Positions 34,587-44,395 of a DNA stretch of 64,000 bases are shown piece after piece. Below the pieces are notes generated by a model. The model had not been told where the DNA came from, made no database searches, and saw only the letters and a list, made by a program, of their open reading frames with translations. The DNA is from Paraburkholderia ferrariae NBRC 106233 (lineage in GTDB: Bacteria; Pseudomonadota; Gammaproteobacteria; Burkholderiales; Burkholderiaceae), in contig NZ_BAYB01000011.1 in assembly GCF_000685035.1 (NCBI RefSeq), positions 62,001 to 126,000 of the forward strand, in the 5' to 3' direction. Every line of letters starts with the position of its first letter. The stretch's first letter is position 1. The position numbers and the translations under genes were made by a program.

Positions 34587-36023
34587 ATGCATCGCGCCAC
34601 CAAGATTGTCGCCACCATCGGTCCGGCATCCAGCACGCCGGACGTCCTGCAGAAAATGATTCAAGCGGGACTGGACGTGGTGCGCCTTAACTTCTCGCAC
34701 GGCACGGCGGACGATCACCGCCAGCGCGCCGAAACCGTACGGGAATGCGCCCGCAGGGCCGGTCGCGAAGTCGCGATCATGGCCGACCTGCAAGGCCCGA
34801 AGATTCGCGTGGGCAAGTTCGAGAGCGGCAAGACCACGCTCGAGCCGGGCCAGTCCTTCATCCTCGACGCCGAATGCGAACTCGGCAACGACGAGCGCGT
34901 GGGCCTCGATTACAAAGACCTGCCGCGCGACCTGAAGCCGGGCGACGTGCTGCTGCTCAACGACGGCCTGATCGTGCTCGACGTCGCGCGGGTGATCGGC
35001 AGCGAGATCCATACGACCGTGCGGGTGGGCGGCGACCTGTCGAACAACAAGGGCATCAACCGCCAGGGCGGTGGCCTCACGGCGCCCGCGCTCACGGCGA
35101 AGGACATGGAGGACATCCGCACGGCGATGTCGCTCGGCGTGGACTTCGTGGCCGTGTCGTTCCCGAAGAACGCCACCGACATGGAAATGGCGCGCCAGCT
35201 CGCGAATATCGCGGGCGCGCCGTACGGCATCAAGCCCAAGATGATCGCGAAGATCGAGCGGGCCGAGGCGATTCCCGCGCTGCAGGAAATCCTCGATTCG
35301 TCGGACGGCATCATGGTCGCCCGCGGCGATCTGGCCGTGGAAGTGGGCAACGCCGCGGTGCCGGCGCTGCAAAAGCGCATGATCCGCATGGCGCGCGAGT
35401 CGAACAAGTTCGTCATCACGGCCACGCAGATGATGGAGTCGATGATCCACGCGCCCGTGCCGACGCGCGCGGAAGTCTCGGACGTCGCCAACGCCGTGCT
35501 CGACGGCACCGACGCCGTGATGCTCTCGGCCGAATCGGCGGCGGGCAAGTACCCGGTGCAGACCATCGAGGCGATGGCTGCGATCTGCCTGGAAGCCGAG
35601 AAGTCGGAGCAAAGCGAGCTCGACAAGGACTTCCTCGACCGCACTTTCACGCGCATCGACCAGTCGATCGCCATGGGCGCGCTCTTCACGGCGTATCACC
35701 TGGGCGCCAAGGCGATCGTCGCCTTGACGGAGTCCGGCTCCACCGCGCTGTGGATGTCGCGTCACTGGACCCACGTGCCGATTTTCGCGCTCACGCCGCG
35801 TCAGGGCAGCGAGCGGGCGATGTCGCTCTACCGCAATGTCACGCCGCTGCATCTGGATACGAGCAGCGACCGCGACACGGCGCTCCAGCAGGCGATCGAA
35901 GTGGTGGTGAGCAAGGGCTACGCGGCGCACGGCGACATGGTCGTGCTGACCGTGGGCGAGCCGATGGGCCAGCCGGGCGGCACCAACACGCTCAAGATCG
36001 TCCGCGTGGGCGACGTGCTGTAA
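34587..36023 (+). CDS. pyk: Pyruvate kinase
   Basis: 478 residues from ATG 34587 (ACGAGGAG lies just upstream). Motifs: TKIVATIGPASS at the start, RLNFSHG, DLQGPKIRVGKF, MIAKIERAEA (active-site Lys/Glu), GIMVARGDLAVE, and ATQMMESMI. This start yields the canonical length; the in-frame extension back to 34146 is treated separately. Converts phosphoenolpyruvate and ADP to pyruvate and ATP. Follows pgk in the same direction. Confidence 0.98.
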   Translation: MHRATKIVATIGPASSTPDVLQKMIQAGLDVVRLNFSHGTADDHRQRAETVRECARRAGREVAIMADLQGPKIRVGKFESGKTTLEPGQSFILDAECELGNDERVGLDYKDLPRDLKPGDVLLLNDGLIVLDVARVIGSEIHTTVRVGGDLSNNKGINRQGGGLTAPALTAKDMEDIRTAMSLGVDFVAVSFPKNATDMEMARQLANIAGAPYGIKPKMIAKIERAEAIPALQEILDSSDGIMVARGDLAVEVGNAAVPALQKRMIRMARESNKFVITATQMMESMIHAPVPTRAEVSDVANAVLDGTDAVMLSAESAAGKYPVQTIEAMAAICLEAEKSEQSELDKDFLDRTFTRIDQSIAMGALFTAYHLGAKAIVALTESGSTALWMSRHWTHVPIFALTPRQGSERAMSLYRNVTPLHLDTSSDRDTALQQAIEVVVSKGYAAHGDMVVLTVGEPMGQPGGTNTLKIVRVGDVL

Positions 36024-36034
36024 CGCAGTCCTCC

Positions 36035-36090
36035 AGCGCTTCTTCCTGCCGCATCCGTAGCAACCGGACGGGCGGGAGGAAGCGCCTTCT
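36035..36090 (+). terminator. Imperfect hairpin after pyk
   Basis: AGCGCTTC..TCCTGCCG on the left pairs imperfectly with CGGGCGGGAGGAAGCGC on the right (to about 36086), followed by CTTCTTTG. A moderate terminator candidate for the pgk-pyk transcript. Confidence 0.5.
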
Positions 36091-36123
36091 TTGCCCGCGC
36101 GCTTGCCAGGCATGGCGCCGCGC

Positions 36124-36172
36124 CGGTGTCAGCTGGTGTCGGCTGGTGTCACACTGGTATCGGACTGGATCC
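36124..36172. repeat. Five helically phased CTGGTGTC-like repeats
   Basis: CGGTGTC (36124), CTGGTGTC (36133), CTGGTGTC (36143), CTGGTATC (36154) and CTGGATCC (36165) recur every 10-11 bases, one helical turn. They lie upstream of fba. Confidence 0.7.
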
Positions 36173-36536
36173 GGAAAGGATGCTATCCGGGTGCCCGTTA
36201 GGCGCTACTTGCATGACGTACGGCGCGCTTGAGCGCTACTTGGCGCTCTTTTCACCGCCAATGCCGCGATTGCCGCCGGATTCGGCGAAAAGCCGCGCGC
36301 AGGCTGTCAATCTCTTTTGCGCGTGCCCGCCGTTTCTGACGCGTTTGTGGCATACCGGCACGCCATTTTCGTGCCAATTACGCGGAAGGTCCCGGGAACG
36401 GCGCCGCTTCGCGATAAAATCCCGATATTGAGCCCGCGACGAGCACGCGGGCGGCGGCCGCCAGGCTGCTCTCGACCGGCCGCGTCAGATGGCCGGCGAA
36501 ACGCAGGATTTCGTTTCATATCAAAGGAGTAGCACA

Positions 36537-37601
36537 ATGCCTCTCGTTTCAATGCGTCAACTGCTCGACCATGCGGCTGAACACGGCTATGGCTTGCCGG
36601 CGTTCAACGTGAACAACCTGGAACAGGTGCAGGCCATCATGGAAGCGGCCGACCAGGTTGGCGCGCCGGTGATCATGCAGGCGTCGGCGGGCGCGCGCAA
36701 ATATGCGGGCGAGCCGTTTCTGCGCCACCTGATCGAAGCGGCGGTCGAGTCGTATCCGCATATCCCGGTCGTGATGCACCAGGATCACGGCCAGTCGCCA
36801 GCGGTGTGCATGGCGGCGATCCGCAGCGGTTTCACCAGCGTCATGATGGACGGCTCGCTCGAAGCCGACGGCAAGACGGTGGCATCGTACGAATACAACG
36901 TCGAAGTGTCGCGCAAGGTCGTGGAAATGGCCCACTCGATCGGCGTGACGGTGGAAGCGGAACTGGGCGTGCTCGGTTCGCTGGAAACGATGAAGGGCGA
37001 CAAGGAGGACGGTCACGGTGCCGAAGGCACCATGACGCGCGAGCAGCTCCTGACCGATCCGGAGCAGGCCGCCGACTTCGTGAAGCTCACGCAGTGCGAC
37101 GCGCTCGCCATCGCGATCGGCACCTCGCACGGCGCGTACAAGTTTTCGAAGAAGCCCACGGGCGACATCCTGTCGATCCAGCGCATCAAGGAAATCCACG
37201 CGCGCATCCCGAACACGCACCTCGTGATGCACGGTTCGTCCTCGGTGCCGCAGGAACTGCTCGCGGAAATCCGCGAATTCGGCGGCGACATGAAGGAAAC
37301 CTACGGCGTGCCGGTGGAGGAGATCCAGGAAGGCATCCGTCACGGCGTGCGCAAGATCAACATCGACACGGACCTGCGTCTGGCCATTACCGGCGCGATC
37401 CGCCGCTACATGTATCAGAACCCGTCGAAGTTCGATCCGCGCGACTACCTGAAGCCGGCCCGCGAAGCCGCGAAGAAGGTGTGCGTGGACCGCTACCTGG
37501 CGTTCGGCTGCGAAGGCCAGGCGGGCAAGATCAAGCCGGTGTCGCTGGACAAGATCGCCGGGAAGTACAAGTCGGGCGAGCTCGCGCAGATCGTCCGCTG
37601 A
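36537..37601 (+). CDS. fba: Fructose-bisphosphate aldolase, class II
   Basis: 354 residues. Zn2+-dependent aldolase of glycolysis/gluconeogenesis and, in related bacteria, the Calvin subtype. Motifs: [14 protein letters not shown] near the start, zinc-binding VMHQDHGQS (about residue 82), [28 protein letters not shown], and [17 protein letters not shown] precedes ATG 36537. Probably has its own promoter after the 513-base gap. Confidence 0.98.
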   Translation: MPLVSMRQLLDHAAEHGYGLPAFNVNNLEQVQAIMEAADQVGAPVIMQASAGARKYAGEPFLRHLIEAAVESYPHIPVVMHQDHGQSPAVCMAAIRSGFTSVMMDGSLEADGKTVASYEYNVEVSRKVVEMAHSIGVTVEAELGVLGSLETMKGDKEDGHGAEGTMTREQLLTDPEQAADFVKLTQCDALAIAIGTSHGAYKFSKKPTGDILSIQRIKEIHARIPNTHLVMHGSSSVPQELLAEIREFGGDMKETYGVPVEEIQEGIRHGVRKINIDTDLRLAITGAIRRYMYQNPSKFDPRDYLKPAREAAKKVCVDRYLAFGCEGQAGKIKPVSLDKIAGKYKSGELAQIVR

Positions 37602-37665
37602 CGGGCGGCGCCGCGCAGCCCGGCCGGTGCGGCGGGTCTGCGCCCCGGCGCCCATGCAGGATCGT

Positions 37666-37704
37666 CGCCGTTTCCGCCGGCTGGGGAAACGGCGACAGGC
37701 TTTT
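37666..37704 (+). terminator. Terminator-like hairpin after fba
   Basis: CGCCGTTTCC/GGAAACGGCG (37666-37675 with 37685-37694) is a perfect 10-bp stem; TTTTT follows 5 bases later. It separates fba from purC. Confidence 0.7.
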
Positions 37705-37768
37705 TGATTTACCCTATTGGTCCGGTTTTCATGCCGGTCCCGCCACGTTTTCATAGCGAATCACGACG

Positions 37769-38659
37769 ATGTCTACCCTCTACGAATCCACGCTGCGCTC
37801 GCTGCCGCTACTCGGCCGCGGCAAGGTCCGCGACAACTATGCCGTGGGCAACGACAAGCTCCTGATCGTCACCACCGATCGCCTTTCGGCGTTCGACGTG
37901 ATCATGGGCGAGCCGATTCCGGGGAAGGGCCAGGTGCTCAACCAGATGGCCGACTTCTGGTTCGAAAAACTCAAGCACGTCGTGCCGAACCACCTCACGG
38001 GCGTGGCGCCGGAAACGGTCGTGGCGCCGGACGAAGTGGAGCAGGTGAAGGGCCGCGCCGTGGTGGTGAAGCGCCTCGAGCCGATTCTCGTGGAAGCCGT
38101 CGTGCGCGGCTATCTGGCCGGCAGCGGCTGGAAGGACTACCAGGCGACGGGCGCCGTGTGCGGCGTGGAACTGCCGCCGGGCCTCTCGAATGCGCAGAAG
38201 CTGCCCGAGCCGATCTTCACGCCGGCGGCCAAGGCCGAAATGGGCCATCACGACGAGAACATCACCTACGAAGAGATGGAGCGCCGCATCGGCACCGAGC
38301 TTTCGCGCACCATCAAAGAGATTTCGATCCGGCTGTACAAGGAAGCGGCCGACTACGCGGCCACGCGCGGCATCATCATCGCCGACACGAAGTTCGAATT
38401 CGGTCTCGACAACCAGGGCCAGCTCTATCTGATGGACGAGGCGCTGACGGCCGACTCGTCGCGTTTCTGGCCGGCCGACCAGTACCAGGTGGGCTCGAAC
38501 CCGCCCTCGTTCGACAAGCAGTTCGTGCGTGACTGGCTCGAAACCCAGGACTGGAAGAAAGAGCCGCCGGCGCCGAAGCTGCCGGACGAAGTGGTCGAGA
38601 AGACCTCGGCGAAGTATCAGGAGGCGCTCGAGCGCCTCACCGGCCAGAAGCTGGCGTAA
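37769..38659 (+). CDS. purC: Phosphoribosylaminoimidazole-succinocarboxamide synthase
   Basis: 296 residues, the longer SAICAR synthase form. Motifs: [13 protein letters not shown] (ATP loop), [38 protein letters not shown], and [12 protein letters not shown]. Joins aspartate to CAIR in de novo purine synthesis. First of a purC-purE-purK run. Confidence 0.99.
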   Translation: MSTLYESTLRSLPLLGRGKVRDNYAVGNDKLLIVTTDRLSAFDVIMGEPIPGKGQVLNQMADFWFEKLKHVVPNHLTGVAPETVVAPDEVEQVKGRAVVVKRLEPILVEAVVRGYLAGSGWKDYQATGAVCGVELPPGLSNAQKLPEPIFTPAAKAEMGHHDENITYEEMERRIGTELSRTIKEISIRLYKEAADYAATRGIIIADTKFEFGLDNQGQLYLMDEALTADSSRFWPADQYQVGSNPPSFDKQFVRDWLETQDWKKEPPAPKLPDEVVEKTSAKYQEALERLTGQKLA

Positions 38660-38703
38660 CGGCGCGCACGGCGCGGATTCAAGCGGGAAGGGAAAGGAAG
38701 CAC

Positions 38704-39222
<519 letters not shown>

Positions 39223-39294
39223 GCGCCATCGTCCCGAAAAGAACCCCACGCTCGCCTGGGCGCGCGCTGTCCCGGCGGCCCGGCGGAGGCTCAA

Positions 39295-40524
39295 ATGAAC
39301 CCTGACAACACTCCGGTTTCCCCGATCCTGCCCGGCGCCTGGCTGGGCATGGTGGGCGGCGGCCAGCTCGGCCGCATGTTCTGCTTCGCGGCCCAGGCGA
39401 TGGGCTATCGCGTTGCCGTGCTCGACCCCGATCCCGCGAGCCCCGCGGGCACCGTCGCGGACCGCCATCTGCGCGCAGCCTACGACGACGAAGCCGCGCT
39501 GACCGAACTCTCGCGCCTGTGCGCGGCCGTCTCCACCGAATTCGAGAACGTGCCGGCCGCGAGCCTCGACGCCCTCGCGAAATCGACCTTCGTGAGCCCG
39601 GCCGGGCGCTGCGTGGCCGTGGCGCAGGACCGCATCGCCGAAAAGCGCTTTATCGCCTCGGCCGGCGTGCCGGTCGCGCCGCACGTGGTGATCGAGTCGT
39701 CCCAGGCGCTTGCCGGCATCGACGATGCCGCGCTCGCCGCCGTGCTGCCCGGCATCCTCAAGACGGCGCGCCTCGGCTACGACGGCAAGGGCCAGGTGCG
39801 GGTGGGCAACGCCGAAGAAGTGCGCGAAGCGCATGCCGCGCTCGGCGGCGTGCCGTGCGTGCTGGAAAAGCGCCTGCCGCTGAAGTTCGAGGTGAGCGCG
39901 CTGATCGCGCGCGGCGCCAATGGCGCGAGCGCAGTGTATCCGCTTGCGCAGAACACGCACCGCCACGGCGTGCTGTCGCACACCATCGTGCCCGCACCCG
40001 ACGCGAGCCCGACGCTCGTGCAGCAGGCCCAGCAGGCGGCGCTGCAGATCGCGGCGAAGCTCGGCTACGTGGGCGTGCTGTGCGTCGAATTCTTCATCCT
40101 CGAAGACGGCTCGCTCGTCGCCAACGAAATGGCGCCGCGCCCGCACAACTCGGGCCACTACACGACCGACGCGTGCGCGACGAGCCAGTTCGAGCAGCAG
40201 GTGCGCGCGATGACGGCCATGCCGCTGGGCGACCCGCGCCAGCACTCGCCGGCCGTGATGCTCAACATTCTCGGCGACGTGTGGTTCCCGGCGGGCGCAG
40301 GCGAGGCGAAGGCCCCGCAGGGACCGCGTTCGGTGGCGGCGCCGGTCACGCCGCCGTGGGACCAGGTGGCCGCGATGCCGGCCGCGCGCCTGCATCTGTA
40401 CGGCAAGGAAGAGGCGCGTCCGGGCCGCAAGATGGGTCACGTGAACTTCACGGCGCCGACGCTCGACGAAGCCCGCACGGCGGCGCGCGATTGCGCGCGC
40501 CTCCTGCATATCGTCACGGGCTGA
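39295..40524 (+). CDS. purK: N5-carboxyaminoimidazole ribonucleotide synthase
   Basis: 409 residues, ATP-grasp enzyme adding bicarbonate to AIR. Motifs: [18 protein letters not shown] at the N-terminus, [22 protein letters not shown], and [14 protein letters not shown] near 280. Works directly with PurE, 72 bases upstream. Same operon as purC and purE. Confidence 0.98.
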   Translation: MNPDNTPVSPILPGAWLGMVGGGQLGRMFCFAAQAMGYRVAVLDPDPASPAGTVADRHLRAAYDDEAALTELSRLCAAVSTEFENVPAASLDALAKSTFVSPAGRCVAVAQDRIAEKRFIASAGVPVAPHVVIESSQALAGIDDAALAAVLPGILKTARLGYDGKGQVRVGNAEEVREAHAALGGVPCVLEKRLPLKFEVSALIARGANGASAVYPLAQNTHRHGVLSHTIVPAPDASPTLVQQAQQAALQIAAKLGYVGVLCVEFFILEDGSLVANEMAPRPHNSGHYTTDACATSQFEQQVRAMTAMPLGDPRQHSPAVMLNILGDVWFPAGAGEAKAPQGPRSVAAPVTPPWDQVAAMPAARLHLYGKEEARPGRKMGHVNFTAPTLDEARTAARDCARLLHIVTG

Positions 40525-40536
40525 AAGCGCAACGTC

Positions 40537-41580
40537 ATGACCGATCAGCCGCAACATAGCGCTGCTTCGCTGCCCGTGAGCGATGCCGGGATCGATGCCG
40601 CCGCCGCGCTGCTCGACGCGGGCGAGCTTGTCGCCTTTCCGACCGAGACCGTCTACGGCCTCGGCGGCGACGCCGCGAATCCCGACGCCGTCGCGCGCAT
40701 CTATGCGGCGAAGGGGCGGCCGGCCAACCATCCGGTGATCGTGCATCTGCCGCCGGACGGCGACCCCGAATACTGGGCCGCCGAGTGGCCCGAGGCGGCG
40801 CAGAAGCTGGTCGCGGCATTCTGGCCCGGCCCGCTCACGCTGATCGTGAAGCGTCATCCGCGCATACCCGACGCCGTGAGCGGCGGCCAGGATTCGGTGG
40901 GCCTGCGCTGTCCGTCGCACCCGGTGGCGCAGAAGCTGCTCGCGGCTTTCTCGAAGCGACGGGGCGGCCATGGCGGGGTGGCGGCGCCTTCGGCGAACCG
41001 CTTCGGCCATGTGAGCCCCACCACGGCGCAGCACGTGCGCGACGAGTTCGGTGCAGCGGTGCACGTGCTCGACGGCGGCGCGTGCGACGTCGGCATCGAA
41101 TCGACCATCCTCGACCTCTCGCGCGGCTTTCCGGCGCTGCTGCGCCCGGGCCATATCACGCCGCACGACATCGCGCAGGTGCTGGGCGAGGCGCCGCGCC
41201 TGCCCGACGGATCGGATGCCACGGCGCCGCGCGCCTCCGGCACGCTGAAGGCGCACTACGCGCCGCGCACGCCGCTCGCGCTGCTGCCGTTCGACGCACT
41301 GGAGCCGATGCTTGCCGCGGCGGCCGCGCAAGGCGAGGCGGTGGCGCTGGTGGCGCGCGCTTCGCGGGCGGGGGCATGGGCGGGCGCGCCCGGCGTGCAT
41401 TTCGTTGCCGCGCCGGAAGATCCGCAAGCCTACGCGCGCGAACTTTATGGCTTGCTGCGCGCGCTCGATCGCGCGAATGTCGCGCGCATCCTCATCGAAA
41501 AGCTGCCCGGGACGATCGAATGGATCGCCGTGAACGACCGGCTGGGACGGGCGGCGGCGGCGTTCGAGGCGCAGGAGTAG
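40537..41580 (+). CDS. L-threonylcarbamoyladenylate synthase, Sua5 type
   Basis: 347 residues, the two-domain Sua5 form rather than the short TsaC/YrdC. The YrdC domain covers about 15-210: VAFPTETVYGLGGDAANP, AAKGRPANHP, AFWPGPLTLIVKRHP, VGLRCPSHP, and APSANRFGHVSPT. The C-terminal Sua5 domain follows. Makes threonylcarbamoyl-AMP for t6A37 on tRNAs. Starts 12 bases after purK, so co-transcribed with the pur genes. Confidence 0.95.
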   Translation: MTDQPQHSAASLPVSDAGIDAAAALLDAGELVAFPTETVYGLGGDAANPDAVARIYAAKGRPANHPVIVHLPPDGDPEYWAAEWPEAAQKLVAAFWPGPLTLIVKRHPRIPDAVSGGQDSVGLRCPSHPVAQKLLAAFSKRRGGHGGVAAPSANRFGHVSPTTAQHVRDEFGAAVHVLDGGACDVGIESTILDLSRGFPALLRPGHITPHDIAQVLGEAPRLPDGSDATAPRASGTLKAHYAPRTPLALLPFDALEPMLAAAAAQGEAVALVARASRAGAWAGAPGVHFVAAPEDPQAYARELYGLLRALDRANVARILIEKLPGTIEWIAVNDRLGRAAAAFEAQE

Positions 41581-41630
41581 GGCGTTCGGGGCCTGGTACT
41601 CCTCAACGCGCATTCAACCGGCCGGAATAA

Positions 41631-41666
41631 AAAACACCCCACGCACTCGAAGCGCGTGGGGTGTTT
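41631..41666. terminator. Bidirectional terminator between convergent genes
   Basis: AAACACCCCACGC on the left and GCGTGGGGTGTTT on the right form a 13-bp stem with A-run upstream and T-run downstream. It can end both the pur/sua5 transcript and the convergent GDSL gene. Confidence 0.9.
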
Positions 41667-41700
41667 CCTTTTGCACCGGCGCAACCCGGTGCGCGAGCGC

Positions 41701-43086
41701 TTACTGCGGTGCCTTGCCGATACCGGCGGCCGCCAGTTGCGTTTCCACGTACGCAGCGAATTGCGCGTGCAGTTCGGTGGTCGGGTGCACGAGATCCGCG
41801 AACATGTAGGTCGTCGGCGCATTGGCTGCCGTCAGCGTCTGCGGCGAGCAGAACAGCGAGCTCGCGAAGTTGCTGCCGTACACGGCCGCCGCGGCCTGGA
41901 GCTCCGCCGCAGGCGTCGAGGCCGGCAGGCCGAGCGTCGCTTGCGGGTTGGCCAGCGCGAAGTTGGTCGCGTCGGTCTGCATCTGCGTGAGGTTGCAGGC
42001 CGTGCTCGTGTTCGTCACCGTGAAGCCGAGGCTCGCGGCGTTCTGGAGCGTCGAGTCGAGCCACGAGAACGTATCGACCGGGATGACCTTCCTGGCCGCG
42101 ATCGACGGCGCCAGGCCCTTGAGCAGCGTGAGGTTGTAGGCCGCCGTGATGAGCGAGAGCGCCTGGTCGGGCGCGCTTGCCGAACCCGGCGTGGCCTTGG
42201 CTGCCGCGTCGGCTGCGAGTGCCGCCGGCGTCTTGCCGATATCGGGCACCGTGACGACCGCGACCTTCGGCGTGCCGGCGATCTGCGTGTTGACGATGGT
42301 GGCCAGTTCGCCCGCTGCGTTGAGGATCGGCATCACCGAAGCGAAGTCGGTGGAGGCGGTCGGATCGATCTGGATGTACTGGAGCAGGAGGGCGGCCGGC
42401 ACGAGGGCCTGGGCCTGCGCGGCCGTGAAGCCCTGCGCTTCGAGGCTGGCGATCGCGCTCGCCTGGGCGCTCGTGTTGGCGAGGAGCGCCTGGAACGCCG
42501 GCGCCGCGAGCGCCGCGCCGAACGACGCCAGACCCGCGCCGTTCGAATCGAGCAGGCCGAGAATTTCGTTCGCGCCGCCTTCGACCAGCACGAGCTGGTT
42601 CGCGCTGAAGCTCGTGTGCTGCGCGAGGTACTGGGTCACCTGCCACGTGACCGGCTGCTCGCTCGCGGCCGGGATCACGGCGCTGGTGTTGCTCACGCCG
42701 CCCGTGTACACCATCGCGCCGCCCTGCGCGTAGTCGAAGCCGCCCGTTGCCGAGAGCGGCAGGCCAAAGCCGCCTTCGAAGGCCGGCGAGAGCGTGTTGC
42801 CGAAGTACTCGGACACCTTCTGCGTCCAGACTTCGCCCGGGTTGGTCGTGAAGCGGCCGCCGCCGAAGCCCGGCCCGATCTGCGGCGAATACGTGCCCGC
42901 GTCGGAGAGGCTCGTGCCGAAGGCCACCACTTGCATGTTGACGCCAGACGGCGGAGTGCTCGAACTGTTGCTGCCACCACTGCCGCCGCCGCAGGCGGCC
43001 AGCAGCGCGAAGGTCGCGCTCGCGATGGCGATCTGCGTCGTGCGCAGCAGCGTACGGTGTCCCGGTGCTCGATGCTTCATGTTCAC
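41701..43086 (-). CDS. SGNH/GDSL-type lipoprotein esterase
   Basis: 461 residues from GTG 43086 (AGGAG 5 bases upstream); ATG 43080 two codons later is equally possible. A lipobox LAAC puts Cys32 as the lipidation site, so it is probably outer- or periplasmic-membrane-anchored, followed by a Gly/Ser linker. Block I VVAFGTSLSDAGTY (nucleophile Ser), block III VEGGANEILG, and block V FADLVHPTTELH (Asp and His) complete the hydrolase pattern. Long Ala-rich insertions separate the blocks. Substrate (lipid, acylated polymer) unknown. Confidence 0.88.
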   Translation of the reverse strand: MNMKHRAPGHRTLLRTTQIAIASATFALLAACGGGSGGSNSSSTPPSGVNMQVVAFGTSLSDAGTYSPQIGPGFGGGRFTTNPGEVWTQKVSEYFGNTLSPAFEGGFGLPLSATGGFDYAQGGAMVYTGGVSNTSAVIPAASEQPVTWQVTQYLAQHTSFSANQLVLVEGGANEILGLLDSNGAGLASFGAALAAPAFQALLANTSAQASAIASLEAQGFTAAQAQALVPAALLLQYIQIDPTASTDFASVMPILNAAGELATIVNTQIAGTPKVAVVTVPDIGKTPAALAADAAAKATPGSASAPDQALSLITAAYNLTLLKGLAPSIAARKVIPVDTFSWLDSTLQNAASLGFTVTNTSTACNLTQMQTDATNFALANPQATLGLPASTPAAELQAAAAVYGSNFASSLFCSPQTLTAANAPTTYMFADLVHPTTELHAQFAAYVETQLAAAGIGKAPQ

Positions 43087-43182
43087 TTCATCTCCTCTGT
43101 TGTGGCCTGTGACGCCATGTAATGCCGGTCCGCCCTGACTTGCGGTTCCCCTTGGGGCAAGGCCGACAGACTACCGAATCTT

Positions 43183-44112
43183 TCAGGTTTCGCGCGATCC
43201 CTGCTCGCCCCTGGTGTTGTTTTGAGGCACGCCGCCGCCGGCCGCGGCCAGCGCCGCCTGTTGCGCATGAAAGCGTGCGGCCCACTCGGGCGGCGCGAAA
43301 ACCGCTGCGAAACGCTCGCGCCAGCCGCGCACCCGCACGACGTCGCGTGCCATCGACATCCATTCGTGGAAAGTCGCCTTCAGCGGGTTATAGCTGTTGA
43401 GCGGCTCGACGATGCCGTACACGGGCGGATCGCCCGCTTCCTCCTCGACGTAGCTGCCGAACAGCCGGTCCCAGATCGCCAGCACGCCGGCGTAGTTGCG
43501 GTCGATATAGCGGTCGTTGCGCGCGTGATGAACGCGATGCATCGACGGCGTATTGAACACGTATTCGAGCCAGCCGAGCTTGCCGATGGCCTGCGTATGC
43601 ACGAAGAACTGGAACGCGAGATTGACGAGCACGATGCCCACGATCTGCGTGGGCGTGAAGCCGATCACGGCGAGCGGAATCCAGAACACCCACATGCCGG
43701 CGACGGGGTACATGAGGCTCTGGCGGAATGCCGTGGACAGATTGAGCCGCCCCGACGAGTGATGAACCACATGCGCGGCCCAGAGCCAGCGTACGCGGTG
43801 GCTCGCGCGGTGAAAGAAGTAATAGAGGAAGTCCTGAGCGACGAACAGCACGAGCCACGCGATCCAGCCCGGCTGCCACGAGATGAGGCGGAAGTGGCGG
43901 TAGACGTAGGCATAGACCGGAATGGCGACGAGCCAGGCGAGCTTGTCGGCGCCCTGGTGCATGAGTGCGAGCGCGGCGTTGCAGAGCGTATCGGGCCAGC
44001 TGTAGAGCGCGCCGCCGGGGCGCGTGCGGGCGAGGTGCCAGGCTTCCCAGCCGATGCAGCCGAGAAACACGGGGGCGAGCGCGAGCAGCAGCCATTGCGC
44101 ATCGAACTGCAT
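43183..44112 (-). CDS. Sterol desaturase/fatty-acid hydroxylase-family protein
   Basis: 309 residues, with four to five membrane helices and the eight-histidine di-iron pattern: FHRASHRVRWLWAAHVVHHSS region (HRxxH and HxxHH) and SMHRVHHARND (HxxHH). C-5 sterol desaturase/alkylglycerol-monooxygenase type fold. Substrate is probably a membrane lipid chain. On the same strand and downstream of dacB; the 283 bases between them hold nothing recognised. It lies 96 bases upstream of the GDSL gene. Confidence 0.9.
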   Translation of the reverse strand: MQFDAQWLLLALAPVFLGCIGWEAWHLARTRPGGALYSWPDTLCNAALALMHQGADKLAWLVAIPVYAYVYRHFRLISWQPGWIAWLVLFVAQDFLYYFFHRASHRVRWLWAAHVVHHSSGRLNLSTAFRQSLMYPVAGMWVFWIPLAVIGFTPTQIVGIVLVNLAFQFFVHTQAIGKLGWLEYVFNTPSMHRVHHARNDRYIDRNYAGVLAIWDRLFGSYVEEEAGDPPVYGIVEPLNSYNPLKATFHEWMSMARDVVRVRGWRERFAAVFAPPEWAARFHAQQAALAAAGGGVPQNNTRGEQGSRET

Positions 44113-44395
44113 GAGCCTCGTCCTCCTCTTCGTCCCGGTAGCGGCGCTGCATTGCAGCGCGGCGTTGTTGTCCTTTCGTTGTCCTGTCGTGCCGGCATGG
44201 GCCGCAGGCGGTCCGGGGCGTGTGCGCCGCCGGACAATGCCCGTCAGGGTACACGTCTAACGCGCGCGTCTCACGTGGCTTTGCTAGAGGAAAACTTCGG
44301 TCCGCCGCCCGCGGGACGGGCGGCGCAGGGGAGGGGAGCCCGCCGTCTGCGCGGCACGGGCCCGGTGTGTGCGCAGTAGGCGCTTTAGTGTGCGC

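Larger units (their letters stand above)
36024..36536. other. 513-base gap between pyk and fba
   Basis: No gene recognised. It starts with the putative pyk terminator hairpin (36035-36090), then a run of five CTGGTGTC-like repeats spaced 10-11 bases (36124-36172). Nearer fba, TAAAAT at 36415-36420 may be the -10 of the fba promoter. Confidence 0.5.
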
